In this document: positions 1 through 7,791 of the stretch, in pieces
How the letters are laid out: every line of letters begins with the position of its first letter
Position numbering within the stretch: the stretch's first letter is position 1
DNA from: Dethiosulfovibrio peptidovorans
GTDB taxonomy: Bacteria > Synergistota > Synergistia > Synergistales > Dethiosulfovibrionaceae
Assembly (NCBI GenBank): GCA_002748665.1
Contig: PDTB01000023.1
Location: 1 to 64,000 of the forward strand
Direction: 5' to 3'
DNA length: 64,000 bases
Notes under the pieces: generated by a model
Told to the model about the DNA's origin: nothing
What the model saw: the letters and a program-made list of their open reading frames with translations, nothing else
The model's database searches: none
Program-made: the position numbers and the translations under genes

Positions 1-1
1 A

Positions 2-358
2 ATGTATAAAGATGATCCTCAAAGCAGGCCTCGTCTGGATCCTCAGAGACCATTGACAATTGTAGACCCTCTTGTCGTTAAAAAAAATACTACATCCCCG
101 ATAAATATTGTTGTCCATGCTTTGCCGGGTGTTTTGGAAAGTGGTAAAAGTAAAGCTAAAATAAAGAAAGATGCTGATCCAACTTCTCAGGTTTGGGGGG
201 AAGGTGTCTTGTTGTCAAATGGAGAACAGACTCAGGAAGGTCAAATTATATATAGAGCATCAATTGACTTTATACCTGATAAAGATTGGGACTTTGGCAT
301 AATAATCGTCAGGGGTAAAAACGAAGAATTTGAGTCCAGTATCATTCAAAGGCAATGA
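2..358 (+). CDS. hypothetical protein, possibly 5'-truncated by window edge
   Basis: This is a 118-residue reading frame with no family I recognise. It is open from the first base of the window, so the true start may lie upstream. The product is polar and Lys/Asp rich, with no signal peptide or membrane segment. Its first 47 codons have a clear second copy at 3356-3499, where the frame is broken, so this is the intact member of a local duplication. A degenerate attC-like right end follows the stop codon, which fits a cassette gene. Function unknown; the coding call rests on the conserved reading frame between the two copies. Confidence 0.55.
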   Translation: MYKDDPQSRPRLDPQRPLTIVDPLVVKKNTTSPINIVVHALPGVLESGKSKAKIKKDADPTSQVWGEGVLLSNGEQTQEGQIIYRASIDFIPDKDWDFGIIIVRGKNEEFESSIIQRQ

Positions 359-366
359 AATGATTG

Positions 367-386
367 TGCATAACTCTACGTTAAGA
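367..386 (+). other. degenerate attC-like right end
   Basis: The stretch TGCATAACTCTACGTTAAGA closely matches the right end of the better site at 7273-7292 (TGCTTAACTCTGCGGTAGAC) and ends in a GTTRRR core. No matching left half is visible; the upstream gene runs into it. It may be a half-deleted integron recombination site. Confidence 0.35.
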
Positions 387-402
387 GGAAAAGGAGAACT
401 AT

Positions 403-915
403 ATGTCTTGCAGAGGAATGCATTTCTCATTGAGAAATGAAGATGTTGAACGATTGATGGCAGCGAAAAATGATCGTGAAGTTCTTGATTTTGTCCAAAA
501 AGATATTGAAGCAAGATGGGATGAAGAAAACTTGGTTGCGTCTGATAAAGCTTGGGATGCTATCCATAGGTGTCTAACTGATGGAACTTTAAAGTGTAAA
601 AACAATGATACTAAAGAAAAAATGATACTTGGTGGCAAGCAACTCTATAAAGGTAACGATTATATAATATCATTCAAGGATACAGATGAAGTAAGGGAAG
701 TTTTTAAAGCTATTAAAGGTATCGAAAAAGATTGGTTTTCATCTAAATTCTATAATCTTAAAAAGAAATTTTTTTGGTTCTCATGGTCTCAATATGATGG
801 GCCGCTGGATGAGAATGATTTTGAATACACATGGTCCTATTTTTTAGAATTAAGGGGCTTTTTCAAAAAAGTCTCTGAACACAATCAGACTGTTATTTTT
901 ATAGTAGATCAATAA
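403..915 (+). CDS. DUF1877 family protein (YfbM-like)
   Basis: The 170-residue product begins MSCRGMHFSL, and has the DUF1877 features of a small soluble alpha/beta protein: DKAWDAIHRCL in the middle, LGGKQLY soon after, and a C-terminal tyrosine/phenylalanine-rich helix ending in an IFIVDQ strand. The family is widespread but has no established biochemical role. The start is supported by AAGGAG 8 bases upstream. A second, divergent DUF1877 gene follows at 1015, and each of the two has its own attC-like site directly behind it, so both look like gene cassettes. Function unknown; family assignment is fairly secure. Confidence 0.8.
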   Translation: MSCRGMHFSLRNEDVERLMAAKNDREVLDFVQKDIEARWDEENLVASDKAWDAIHRCLTDGTLKCKNNDTKEKMILGGKQLYKGNDYIISFKDTDEVREVFKAIKGIEKDWFSSKFYNLKKKFFWFSWSQYDGPLDENDFEYTWSYFLELRGFFKKVSEHNQTVIFIVDQ

Positions 916-921
916 ATATTT

Positions 922-978
922 ACTTAACAAGTCGTTACACCGGACTCATTCCACTCGTCGGTTAGCTCAGCGTTATGT
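922..978 (+). other. attC-like recombination site, 57 bp
   Basis: It begins ACTTAAC (a perfect RYYYAAC inverse core) and ends GTTATGT (6 of 7 to GTTRRRY); the two ends are complementary at 6 of 7 positions. The inner right arm GTCGGTTAGCTCAGC resembles the L' box of known attC sites and can pair in part with ACACCGGAC on the left. Its length of 57 bp is that of short classical attC sites. It sits 7 bases after a stop codon, where cassette genes carry attC. This is the best-preserved site of the series. Confidence 0.7.
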
Positions 979-1014
979 GTAAATGATCAAGTGAATTGTA
1001 CAAGGAGTTAAACT

Positions 1015-1617
1015 ATGGGAATGTGTTTAGCGCTTCATAGCGTGTCAGATGAAAATATTAAAAAAATACTAAATCGACCTGAACTTATCTGGAGGCTAAT
1101 TGCTTCCGATGTTCCCGGTATCTACGAAGAAGCTGTAAAAAAAATCAACCAAGTTGGATTCCTATCTAAGCTTTTCGGAAAGAAAACATCAACAGATATC
1201 GAAATTCCAAATCTAAGTTTCATTGAAGGGGAGAACATTGATGATGATTTAGACAAGTCTTGGCAGGGAATCCACTACTGTCTGAACAAAACTGCTTATG
1301 AAGCTGACGCCCCAATGGATTTCATTACATTGGGTGGAGAAACAGCCGGAAATATTAACGTGGGGTATGGCCCCGCTCGTTTATTCAATAGTGAGACTGT
1401 AAAAGAAATACATTCTCACTTATCCAATATATCAGAAGCGGAAGTAGCAGCGAACTATGATCCAAAGGAAATGGATAAATTAAACATATATCCAAATATT
1501 TGGAGTAGAGATGGTGATGAAGGCTTAGAGTATATTATTGAATACTATAGTATTCTTAAGAATTTTATAGCTAATTGTGTCAAAAGTAATTTGGGTATGG
1601 TCGTCTACATATGCTAA
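1015..1617 (+). CDS. DUF1877 family protein, second copy
   Basis: The 200-residue product begins MGMCLALHSVSDENI and contains DKSWQGIHYCLN, ITLGGE and a C-terminal helix with a closing MVVYIC strand, the same order of elements as in the gene at 403. It is too divergent to be a recent duplicate, so the pair more likely arrived separately as cassettes than arose by local copying. AAGGAG stands 9 bases before the ATG. The stop codon abuts an attC-like site at 1618. The family has no proven activity. Confidence 0.8.
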   Translation: MGMCLALHSVSDENIKKILNRPELIWRLIASDVPGIYEEAVKKINQVGFLSKLFGKKTSTDIEIPNLSFIEGENIDDDLDKSWQGIHYCLNKTAYEADAPMDFITLGGETAGNINVGYGPARLFNSETVKEIHSHLSNISEAEVAANYDPKEMDKLNIYPNIWSRDGDEGLEYIIEYYSILKNFIANCVKSNLGMVVYIC

Positions 1618-1680
1618 GTATAAGAAGTCGCTTCAAGAAACAGCATGAGGCTTGCGGTATTTCGAGGTTTATCGTTGAAT
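1618..1680 (+). other. attC-like site, 63 bp, partly decayed
   Basis: It starts right after the stop of the second DUF1877 gene with GTATAAGAAGTCGCT, matching the shared left end AACAAGTCGTT with two substitutions, and ends with GTTGAAT, a perfect GTTRRRY core. Pairing of the outer ends is poor (3 of 7), so the site is probably decayed. Confidence 0.5.
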
Positions 1681-2039
1681 TGGCAGCCAATTTTTTAATC
1701 AAAATGCAGGGTTGAAACCACGCCGCCTCTGAAATCTGCGTCAGGAGAAAACTTAGTTAGCTCATAAGTAATGGATTTATTGACCATGATGTTCAAGATA
1801 AACAAAATGGTCTTGAAGAATTGCAGGGAGTACTAGCTGCCTTAAATTAAGGATTTGATGGCACTTTACACGAGTTAGATCAAAAGGCTGCCTTGTTGAC
1901 AAAGACAAAATTTTTGTGAGGTGGAGGATGACAGGAAAACATAGTGAGAGTTTTTTTAAAGATTCCTTCTTCTGGAAAAGATATTATGTTACATGTTCAA
2001 TATATCTTAATATTATAAATTTTCATAAAACGCCTTCGA
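1681..2039 (+). other. gene-free stretch
   Basis: This is AT-rich DNA with many stops in all frames. I see no convincing gene, RNA or promoter. Short in-frame runs suggest eroded coding sequence but nothing I can name. Confidence 0.4.
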
Positions 2040-3092
2040 ATGAACAAGACTATTAAAAGAAATTTCTTGCTGTTCTTGATGATTGTGGCAACGTTTATTT
2101 TATTATTTTTTAAATATAAAAATATAGAGAAGCCACAATCTGATTATTTTAAACAGCTAAAAGTTAATTTTATAGAAGGAGATAGAACCACCGTATTTGA
2201 TTTAAATACTGACAATCACTTTTTTTCTGTTGGTTATGAAAAAGGTATAATTGAGTTTTATAATATAAAAAATAACAAAAAAAAGACTGTTAAGGCTCAT
2301 GAACTAAGAGTCAGCCATATATCGTCATCAAAAAATGAAAATATTGTTGCCAGCAGCAGCTATTTTGAAAAAGAAACAAAACTATGGAATCCTGCTACTG
2401 GGGATCAGATTGCATCATTACCTGAAACCTATGGTCCTGAGAAATTTTACCTGAATAGCAATAACTTAGTTCTCGCAGCTGGGAAAAAGCTCAAAATATT
2501 TGATACATACAATAAAAAATTCTATAAAGAAGAGTACCAGTGCTCCCAAAACATTCACTCCTTGGCTATAAGCAGGAAGGGTGGTTATATAGCAGCAGGG
2601 ACCACGAATGGTGTGTGTCTTTGGAATGTTGATATATTGAAAGATAATTCATCCTATCTTGACAAAATACGGAATAGATACAAAATTTTGTTATCTTCCG
2701 CTGGAGAGGAAATCATTTCTGATTCAAAAAACTGGGTACAATCACTTGCGTTCACCGATGATGACAAGAAACTATTTGCCATCTTAAGAAATGGAAAGCT
2801 GCATTCATGGCAGCTAGGTTTTTTAGATAGTCATAAAATCACATCAACAAAACTACGATGGGTTAGAGATTCTATTATAACTGACAATTTGAAAATTATA
2901 ATAGGTACTGAGGATAAGAGAGGAAGGGGGATTGGAAGAATTGAATATCTAAGTGATGATGAATTATCTAGTAAAATTATTCCGCAAAAAATTCGGACTT
3001 TTGCTCCGATTATACTAATAAATAATAATCAATATTTATTAGTGGGGGCTAGTAAAGAGTTCTGGTTAATACCTGTTATTGATTATTTCTGA
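2040..3092 (+). CDS. WD40-repeat-like membrane-anchored protein
   Basis: The 350-residue product has an N-terminal membrane anchor at about residues 9-25 after a short basic stretch. The rest reads as a series of roughly 40-residue beta repeats typical of WD40/YVTN propellers: a HELRVSHISSSKNENIVASS segment, ETKLWNPATGDQIASL, a GYIAAGTTNGVCLWNVD repeat and LFAILRNGKLHSWQL. Such proteins usually serve as scaffolds; no catalytic residues are apparent. The DNA is strongly AT-rich, unlike the core genes. No good ribosome binding site is visible before the ATG. It has no attC-like site behind it, so its link to the cassette array is uncertain. Confidence 0.65.
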   Translation: MNKTIKRNFLLFLMIVATFILLFFKYKNIEKPQSDYFKQLKVNFIEGDRTTVFDLNTDNHFFSVGYEKGIIEFYNIKNNKKKTVKAHELRVSHISSSKNENIVASSSYFEKETKLWNPATGDQIASLPETYGPEKFYLNSNNLVLAAGKKLKIFDTYNKKFYKEEYQCSQNIHSLAISRKGGYIAAGTTNGVCLWNVDILKDNSSYLDKIRNRYKILLSSAGEEIISDSKNWVQSLAFTDDDKKLFAILRNGKLHSWQLGFLDSHKITSTKLRWVRDSIITDNLKIIIGTEDKRGRGIGRIEYLSDDELSSKIIPQKIRTFAPIILINNNQYLLVGASKEFWLIPVIDYF

Positions 3093-3156
3093 TCTCCATT
3101 ATAAAGATAATTTTTATAATTATTGCAATGCTGATTTGATTGGTACAGAGGGGGTT

Positions 3157-3246
3157 ATGCTGGGTATACGGTTCTGGGCTGCTTTTTTATTTGTATCCGC
3201 TGAGCATGATAAAGGTACTGGTGGTTATTATTTTTCTGGTGAATAA
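3157..3246 (+). CDS. possible 29-codon ORF or gene fragment
   Basis: An AGAGGGGG ribosome binding site precedes an ATG that opens a short frame starting MLGIRFWAAFLFVSAEH, which resembles the beginning of a secreted protein. It stops after 29 codons in AT-rich, otherwise empty DNA. It is more likely the surviving 5' end of a lost gene than a working small protein. Confidence 0.2.
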   Translation: MLGIRFWAAFLFVSAEHDKGTGGYYFSGE

Positions 3247-3355
3247 AAATAAAATTTGACACTTTTGTGCTATCAATGTCATTGGAAATCAATGTTTTAT
3301 TATTCAGTGTTATTCAATATATGTCAGAATACAAATTCATAATCACATACAGCAG

Positions 3356-3499
3356 ATGTATTAAGATGATCTACAAAGCAGAGCTCTTTTGGATCCTCAA
3401 AGAGCATTGACAATTGCAAATCTTCTTTCCGTTAAAAAGAATACCATATTCCCGATAAATATTGTTGTCTACATTTTGCCGGGTGTTTGGGGAGAATAG
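3356..3499 (+). pseudogene. broken second copy of the gene at 2-358
   Basis: The translation MY*DDLQSRALLDPQRALT aligns without gaps to MYKDDPQSRPRLDPQRPLT of the first gene, and the match continues through VKKNTIFPINIVVYILPGV. The third codon is a stop (TAA instead of AAA) and another stop follows at 3497. Beyond about 3490 the similarity ends. This is a degenerate paralogous copy about 3.35 kb from the first. Confidence 0.7.
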
Positions 3500-3726
3500 A
3501 AGGAAGTGTCGTTGATGGATGCGAAACATCTTGATACTAAGAAAACATACGAAAGAACCTGTGGAGAAAAATATGCTTAGAACTCTTACATTAGACTATT
3601 GGATTGAGGAGGAATGGTATGGCTGGATTATTTATTAAATTATTTTTATTAGTAACTTCTTGAATAATATAAATATTTAATTTAGCACTCTGATGTTTTG
3701 ACGTTTTCAAAAAGGAGAAGGTTGTT

Positions 3727-4350
3727 ATGAATACTGGAAATAAAAGTATCTCTTTTCAAGTCGTATTGGTGTTGATGTTTTTTTTGCTGACAACTCCTTT
3801 TGTGAGGGCTTTTGCGAATGAAGCATCATATGAAATCCCAAAGGATGCGGATGTTACCTCGGCAGACCAAGCACTGGTGAAAGCGTTGGGGCCTGGTCGT
3901 GGGGCAGTGGAAATCATTGCCGATATCCGCGACATTGAGGGGGTGGTGGGGGGCGTCCAGAGCATTGTGGTTGACGCTAATTAGGCGATTAGCGATCTCG
4001 GTGGCGAGATAGAGGAGGCGGGTTGTTTATTTAGCTGTTGGCGGCAGCTACAAATATCTTGAAAAAAGTAGCCCTAATTATCAAGAAAAGACAAAGGGCC
4101 CTGTGAACATTAGTGGAGTCCGTCAGAGTATGATTACTGACTAAAGGCGGAGCACAGGCTATATATCAAATCGAGGGGAAGGATGAGAGCCAGCCTGTTG
4201 CTGGCAATGCCAACCCCGCGATGGTTCCGATAACTCCGAGGGGTGAGCCTCAAACCATCGGGGGGGGGATATTATCATTCAGGTTGAAGAGAACGGTTAA
4301 CGTTTTAGTATTGTTGTGCTTGCAGGCGAGCGTTCGTTATTTTTTATAAA
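3727..4350 (+). pseudogene. secreted protein gene, multiply frameshifted
   Basis: An AAGGAG-preceded ATG opens a frame with a clear signal peptide (hydrophobic core at about residues 11-24, likely cut after VRAFA) that stops at 3984. The coding sense continues in other frames: AISDLGGEIEEA past the stop, then VYLAVGGSYKYLEKSSPNYQ from 4025, then IYQIEGKDESQPVAGNANP from about 4158, then DIIIQVEENG*RFSIVVLAG from 4268 behind a run of nine G. The pieces add up to about 200 residues of an unidentified exported protein disabled by at least one nonsense change and several frameshifts. Confidence 0.6.
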
Positions 4351-4456
4351 AAATAAATTTTACTTTATTAGTAAAATTGGCGATAAGTATGTTTTAATGA
4401 AAAAATAAAGATGGTTTTAAAATTTTTCTATGATAAAACACGATGACCATTGACAC

Positions 4457-4564
4457 TGGGCATTTGAGATTGATATAAGTTTTGTTCTCAAAGACGGTAT
4501 GCTGAATACAGCAAGGGGCGGTTACACTGTGGTAATAGGTAATGTTTTATCACAAATATATTAA
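4457..4564 (+). pseudogene. short coding remnant
   Basis: An open stretch reads FEIDISFVLKDGMLNTARGG and ends at a TAA, with no start or ribosome binding site. It looks like the tail of a lost gene, perhaps the same one that starts at 3727. Confidence 0.25.
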
Positions 4565-4581
4565 CATACAGGAGGTACGTT

Positions 4582-5046
4582 ATGAAACGTAGTAACCACG
4601 CACGAAAGTTATTCTTCTTGACGGTAATGATTGTTTTTCTGGCGATAAGCAGCTTGGCGAAAGCTGCCCCACCGGTATTGCAAACGCAGTATGGGCCTGA
4701 TGGAATAGAGGTTGATCTAATTCGTTGTAAGGTCTCGGATAATGTTTTATCCGTAGCATTTTTGGTTCGTTCTACGACAGAAAAAAGTGTAAGTGTCGAT
4801 TTTGATATCGAGGCGGTTCATTATCTTGCCAACAACAAAAAATATCACGTGTTGAAAGACGAAAAAGGCAATTGGCTTTCGGGCCCTCAAAATCTTCGAG
4901 GTGGTGGCTCCCGTATTTACCTGGAGTCTTCAAAAGACTCAAAGATAGTGTGGTATAAGTTTCCAGCTCCGCCCGAGGATGTAAAAAAGATTCAAATTAA
5001 CTCTGATGAAATTATGCCCTTCGATGATGTCGAGGTTCAGCGTTGA
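4582..5046 (+). CDS. secreted hypothetical protein
   Basis: The 154-residue product has a classical signal peptide: basic N-terminus, hydrophobic core FFLTVMIVFLAISSL, and a probable cut after AKA. The mature part of about 125 residues is rich in beta-strand-forming segments and ends KIQINSDEIMPFDDVEV; it has one cysteine and no motif I recognise. CAGGAGG 6 bases upstream fixes the start. It is intact while its upstream neighbour is decayed. Function unknown; probable location is the cell envelope. Confidence 0.7.
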   Translation: MKRSNHARKLFFLTVMIVFLAISSLAKAAPPVLQTQYGPDGIEVDLIRCKVSDNVLSVAFLVRSTTEKSVSVDFDIEAVHYLANNKKYHVLKDEKGNWLSGPQNLRGGGSRIYLESSKDSKIVWYKFPAPPEDVKKIQINSDEIMPFDDVEVQR

Positions 5047-5224
5047 GAAGTTAACGACGGGGTAACGATAGCTCGATTCTCCTGCCGTAGTGCTTATCGT
5101 GTGCAGGATCTCAAGATGTCAACATGGCGGTGGTATTTTCAGCGATCTGGGCCATTCTTATCGGCTATGTTGACAGCAACAGAACATAATAGCCAGTATT
5201 TACTGTTAGCGAAGGAGGTTCGAT

Positions 5225-6058
5225 ATGGAACAAAAAATCAGTATCAAAAAAGGTAGTATTGAAGAAACCCTTGTGTTGCCTTTATGGGGCAGAGCCTATG
5301 AAACACAAAAGGAAAACCCTCGTTTACTTGACAAAAAAGCAGTAGAAATCATCAAGGTTATTGATTACGATTTTTCTGAAATTGAAAAAACGCAAAGCAT
5401 GTCTCAGCACGGCTGGGTTGCCCGTAGTCTGCATACGGATAAAATGGCCCGTCAATTTATCAAAAAACACCCCGAAGCTACTATCGTAAATATCGGCTGT
5501 GGTCTCGATACCACTTTCAGCCGAATTGATAACGGTAAAATTCTATTTTACGAACTGGATTTACCTAATGTGATCGCGCTCAGGAAACACTTTTATGAAG
5601 AGAGTGACCGGCACCAGAGTATTGCTTCTTCGTTTCTGGAAACAGACCAGTGGTTTGACAAGATAAACGTCCGGGATGGGCTGTTGTTTCTGGCAGGCGG
5701 TGTATTCTGTTATTTTGAGGAGTCGCAAATGAAAGAATTCTTTGTTGCCGTGGCAGATTCTTTCAAAGCCTGTGAGTTGTATTTTGATTCCCTCTCTCCC
5801 ATGGGAATAAAATTTGCGAAAAAAGCTGTATTAAAAAAAGGCGGCATGGGCATGTCTCTGGAGGGGGGCTGGGGACTAAGATGCGCGAAGAGCCTGGAAG
5901 AATGGGATGAGCGAATCAAGGTGATAGATGCGTTTCCTATGTCTCGGAATATGAAAAAAGGAATCCCTATAGGTTTGAAAATCATATCAACAATCACAGA
6001 TATGCTTGGTATTTGCTCCATGGTGCATATCAGAATTAAGTCTTTTAATAATAACTGA
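5225..6058 (+). CDS. LCM/PPM1-family SAM-dependent O-methyltransferase
   Basis: The 277-residue product matches leucine-carboxyl-methyltransferase-like enzymes: the early ETLVLPLWGRAYET segment, motif I VNIGCGLDTTFSRID at about residues 90-104 for SAM binding, the acidic ELDLPNVI that follows, and an FLAGGVFCYFEE catalytic-region motif at about 155-166. Bacterial members methylate small molecules, often in secondary metabolism; the substrate here cannot be told. A GAAGGAGG ribosome binding site precedes the ATG. No biosynthetic partners lie next to it, which suits a stand-alone accessory gene. Confidence 0.8.
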   Translation: MEQKISIKKGSIEETLVLPLWGRAYETQKENPRLLDKKAVEIIKVIDYDFSEIEKTQSMSQHGWVARSLHTDKMARQFIKKHPEATIVNIGCGLDTTFSRIDNGKILFYELDLPNVIALRKHFYEESDRHQSIASSFLETDQWFDKINVRDGLLFLAGGVFCYFEESQMKEFFVAVADSFKACELYFDSLSPMGIKFAKKAVLKKGGMGMSLEGGWGLRCAKSLEEWDERIKVIDAFPMSRNMKKGIPIGLKIISTITDMLGICSMVHIRIKSFNNN

Positions 6059-6186
6059 GTTTTTTACAACGAGGACAAAAATCAAAGCTGCTTGATTATT
6101 AGTATTTAAAATATATGTAAATATTGGCTATTATTTAGTTACAAAAGTACGAAAAAAATAAATCATAATCAAATTGTTAGCAACCG

Positions 6187-6251
6187 CATGAATTTATGCG
6201 TGTAAAGTCCGCGAATTGCTTCCCTCTGCGTCTTTCGCTAGCCGATTATGC
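6187..6251 (+). other. weak attC-like right end
   Basis: The end GCTAGCCGATTATGCTCA resembles an attC right half (ATTATGC against GTTATGC) and is similar to a second copy ending at 10730 (CTGGCCAATTATGCTCA). GCATGAAT at 6187 could be its left partner. The pairing inside is poor, so this is only a candidate. Confidence 0.25.
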
Positions 6252-6285
6252 TCAGTTTTGTACAAAAAAGATAAAGGAAAAGGTC

Positions 6286-6783
6286 ATGATTAGAAAAAAT
6301 TTTTTAAAATTTTTAAGCTTTCTTTGTTTTTTGTCTTATTCAGTTCAGTTGTAACTTCTGCGAAATTGTTAACGACAATCAACCCTTGCAATTTACTCAC
6401 GCATGAAGAAATCGATGAGATTATGGGCGAAAAAATGAACGAAGGAAAGTTAGAGGAACAAAAAGTAACAGGAACAAAAAGTAACAGGAACGAGAAGATG
6501 TCTTTACGAGGCAAGCAACGTCAATTCGTTTTCTATGCTACAAATAAGCATTGTTCAAGGGGAAAAAGCCAAAGAGTGTTTTTCAGCAATAAAAGAAGGG
6601 TTTCCAGATCATGAGGTGGTTAAGGGCATAGGAGACTATGCATTTTTTGCACCCCCTGGCTTACATGTTTTAGCAGAGAATTATTACATAACAATTGCTG
6701 CAGGCAACCTCAATAAGAATAAAGATAAAACCCTTACTGCTGGGAAAAAGCTAGTGAGCCGCCTTAAAAAAGGCGAGCAATAG
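6286..6783 (+). pseudogene. exported lipoprotein-like gene, two frameshifts
   Basis: AAGGAAAAGG precedes an ATG that opens MIRKNFLKFLSFLCF in frame 1. The signal peptide then continues in the next frame as FFVLFSSVVTSA, leading to NPCNLLTHEEIDEIMGEKMN, a motif common in small bacterial lipoproteins. A second shift moves to the frame reading VQGEKAKECFSAIKEGFP up to the stop at 6783. The second shift coincides with a 16-bp tandem duplication at 6455-6486; removing one copy restores the frame. The gene was recently functional. Sequencing error in the A/T runs could explain only the first shift. Confidence 0.7.
6455..6491 (+). repeat. 16-bp tandem duplication in pseudogene
   Basis: GGAACAAAAAGTAACA occurs twice in tandem (6455-6470 and 6471-6486), followed by the first five bases of a third unit. 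The 16-bp insertion is not a multiple of three and shifts the reading frame of the surrounding gene. Confidence 0.9.
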
Positions 6784-6784
6784 G

Positions 6785-7143
6785 CCTGAAGGCCGTCGCA
6801 CCTTTCAAGATGATGAAATTGTGACAGACGTGATGCAAAGTGTCCATGATAATACTCCAAGTTCAATGAATTCATATTCTGCACTGGGCAAAACCGTTAT
6901 TGCCCCACACCGAAGAAATGAAGTGTCTGTAATTGAAGGCCTCAAACAAAACAGCGTTCGAGTCGAAGTCGGGTGTAAAGTCAAAAAAGGCCATGTTCTG
7001 GGGATTTGTGGAAATGCTGACAATGTATTGGAGCCGCACATCCGCTATTATTTCCAGAGTACGCAGATTGCGCCTATATTCAACACGGGACAAGGATTGG
7101 TTTTTTCTTCAGTACGGGACAAGGATTGGTTTTTTCTTCAGTA
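6785..7143 (+). pseudogene. M23 (LytM-type) peptidase C-terminal remnant
   Basis: The frame reads GRRTFQDDEIVTDVMQS and, further on, VEVGCKVKKGHVLGICGNAD followed by EPHIRYYFQ. This matches the C-terminal end of M23 endopeptidase domains, where V(K)xGxxVKKGxxLGxxGNSGxxxEPHLHF is typical. The N-terminal part with the HxxxD zinc ligands and a start codon are missing, and the HxH zinc motif reads HIR, so the enzyme cannot be active. The 3' end is disrupted by a 29-bp tandem duplication. It directly follows the stop of another broken gene. Confidence 0.65.
7085..7142 (+). repeat. 29-bp perfect tandem duplication
   Basis: Two identical adjacent units (7085-7113 and 7114-7142), each beginning ACGGGACAAGGATTGG and ending TTCTTCAGT. 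The length is not a multiple of three, so it also shifts frame at the end of the M23 remnant. Confidence 0.9.
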
Positions 7144-7235
7144 GCATCGAGGTTAGAAAAGACGACAGGTAGTTCCGTTTAGAAAAAACATCTTCTCCTC
7201 TGTAAAAAATTATATCGTTGAAGATAAGTAGATAT

Positions 7236-7292
7236 GCCCAACAAGTCGTTTTATCGGACTCGTTGTTCTTGTTGCTTAACTCTGCGGTAGAC
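7236..7292 (+). other. attC-like recombination site, 57 bp
   Basis: It begins GCCCAAC (perfect RYYYAAC) followed by AAGTCGTTTTATCGGACTC, sharing AACAAGTCGTT exactly with the sites at 922 and 10463. It ends TGCTTAACTCTGCGGTAGAC, very close to classical attC right ends, with one change in the core (GGTAGAC instead of GTTRRRY). The length is exactly 57 bp, like the site at 922. A decayed gene starts 13 bases further on. Confidence 0.65.
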
Positions 7293-7304
7293 GAAAGCAA
7301 AACA

Positions 7305-7710
7305 ATGAAAGTGCTACGGATCTCCATTTTTAATAAGTATATGGGAGTTTGGAAGCCTCATTGGACAGCTACATTACATCCTATTAGTGATTCTATGCTT
7401 TGCTTTATATTTAAGATAGACGCCTCATAGATTGAGTTTTCTGTTTATGATTGTGGCTCAAATGAGAATGCAGTAAAAGAGTGGAAGGGAAAAGTGTTTA
7501 CGCATATGCCCCTCGAAGCTCAATCTGACTATAAATACAAAGTCATTATAATATAAAAAAGAAAATTACTTTGAAATATGGGGGTCAGAGTATAAAGGCA
7601 GATCCTATGTCAATGGACAGTTCTTTGCATTTATACATGTTAGTAATCCTTTTTTCTCAAATATCCTTCCACGGTTTTATAGCCTTTACGAGAGTAGATT
7701 TAACGAATAA
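7305..7710 (+). pseudogene. decayed cassette gene of unknown function
   Basis: From the ATG the frame reads MKVLRISIFNKYMGVWKPHW and continues to an in-frame TAG at 7428. It then goes on as IEFSVYDCGSNENAVKEWKG to 7556. After a one-base slip in an A-rich run it continues as YKKENYFEIWGSEYKGRSYV and ends with FYSLYESRFNE at a TAA. Together this is a plausible protein of about 135 residues, Tyr/Phe rich, with no recognisable family. One nonsense mutation and one frameshift inactivate it. attC-like sites flank it on both sides. Confidence 0.6.
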
Positions 7711-7729
7711 AAATATATCTGACCAGGCA

Positions 7730-7766
7730 TTCTAAGCGGCCTCGGTCGGTGGATTTTTCGTTAGAA
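7730..7766 (+). other. short attC-like element, 37 bp
   Basis: TTCTAAG at the left and GTTAGAA at the right are complementary at 6 of 7 positions and fit the simple-site pattern (CGTTAGA is the commonest attC core). At 37 bp it is shorter than any classical attC, so the middle may have been deleted. It lies between a decayed cassette gene and trmO. Confidence 0.4.
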
Positions 7767-7791
7767 GTGTAATTGGAAAGGAGGAGTATGT

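Noticed and set aside
5049-5105. attC-like site behind the secreted protein gene
   Set aside because: AGTTAAC at the left is fair, but no right core stands at the expected distance and the arms do not pair.
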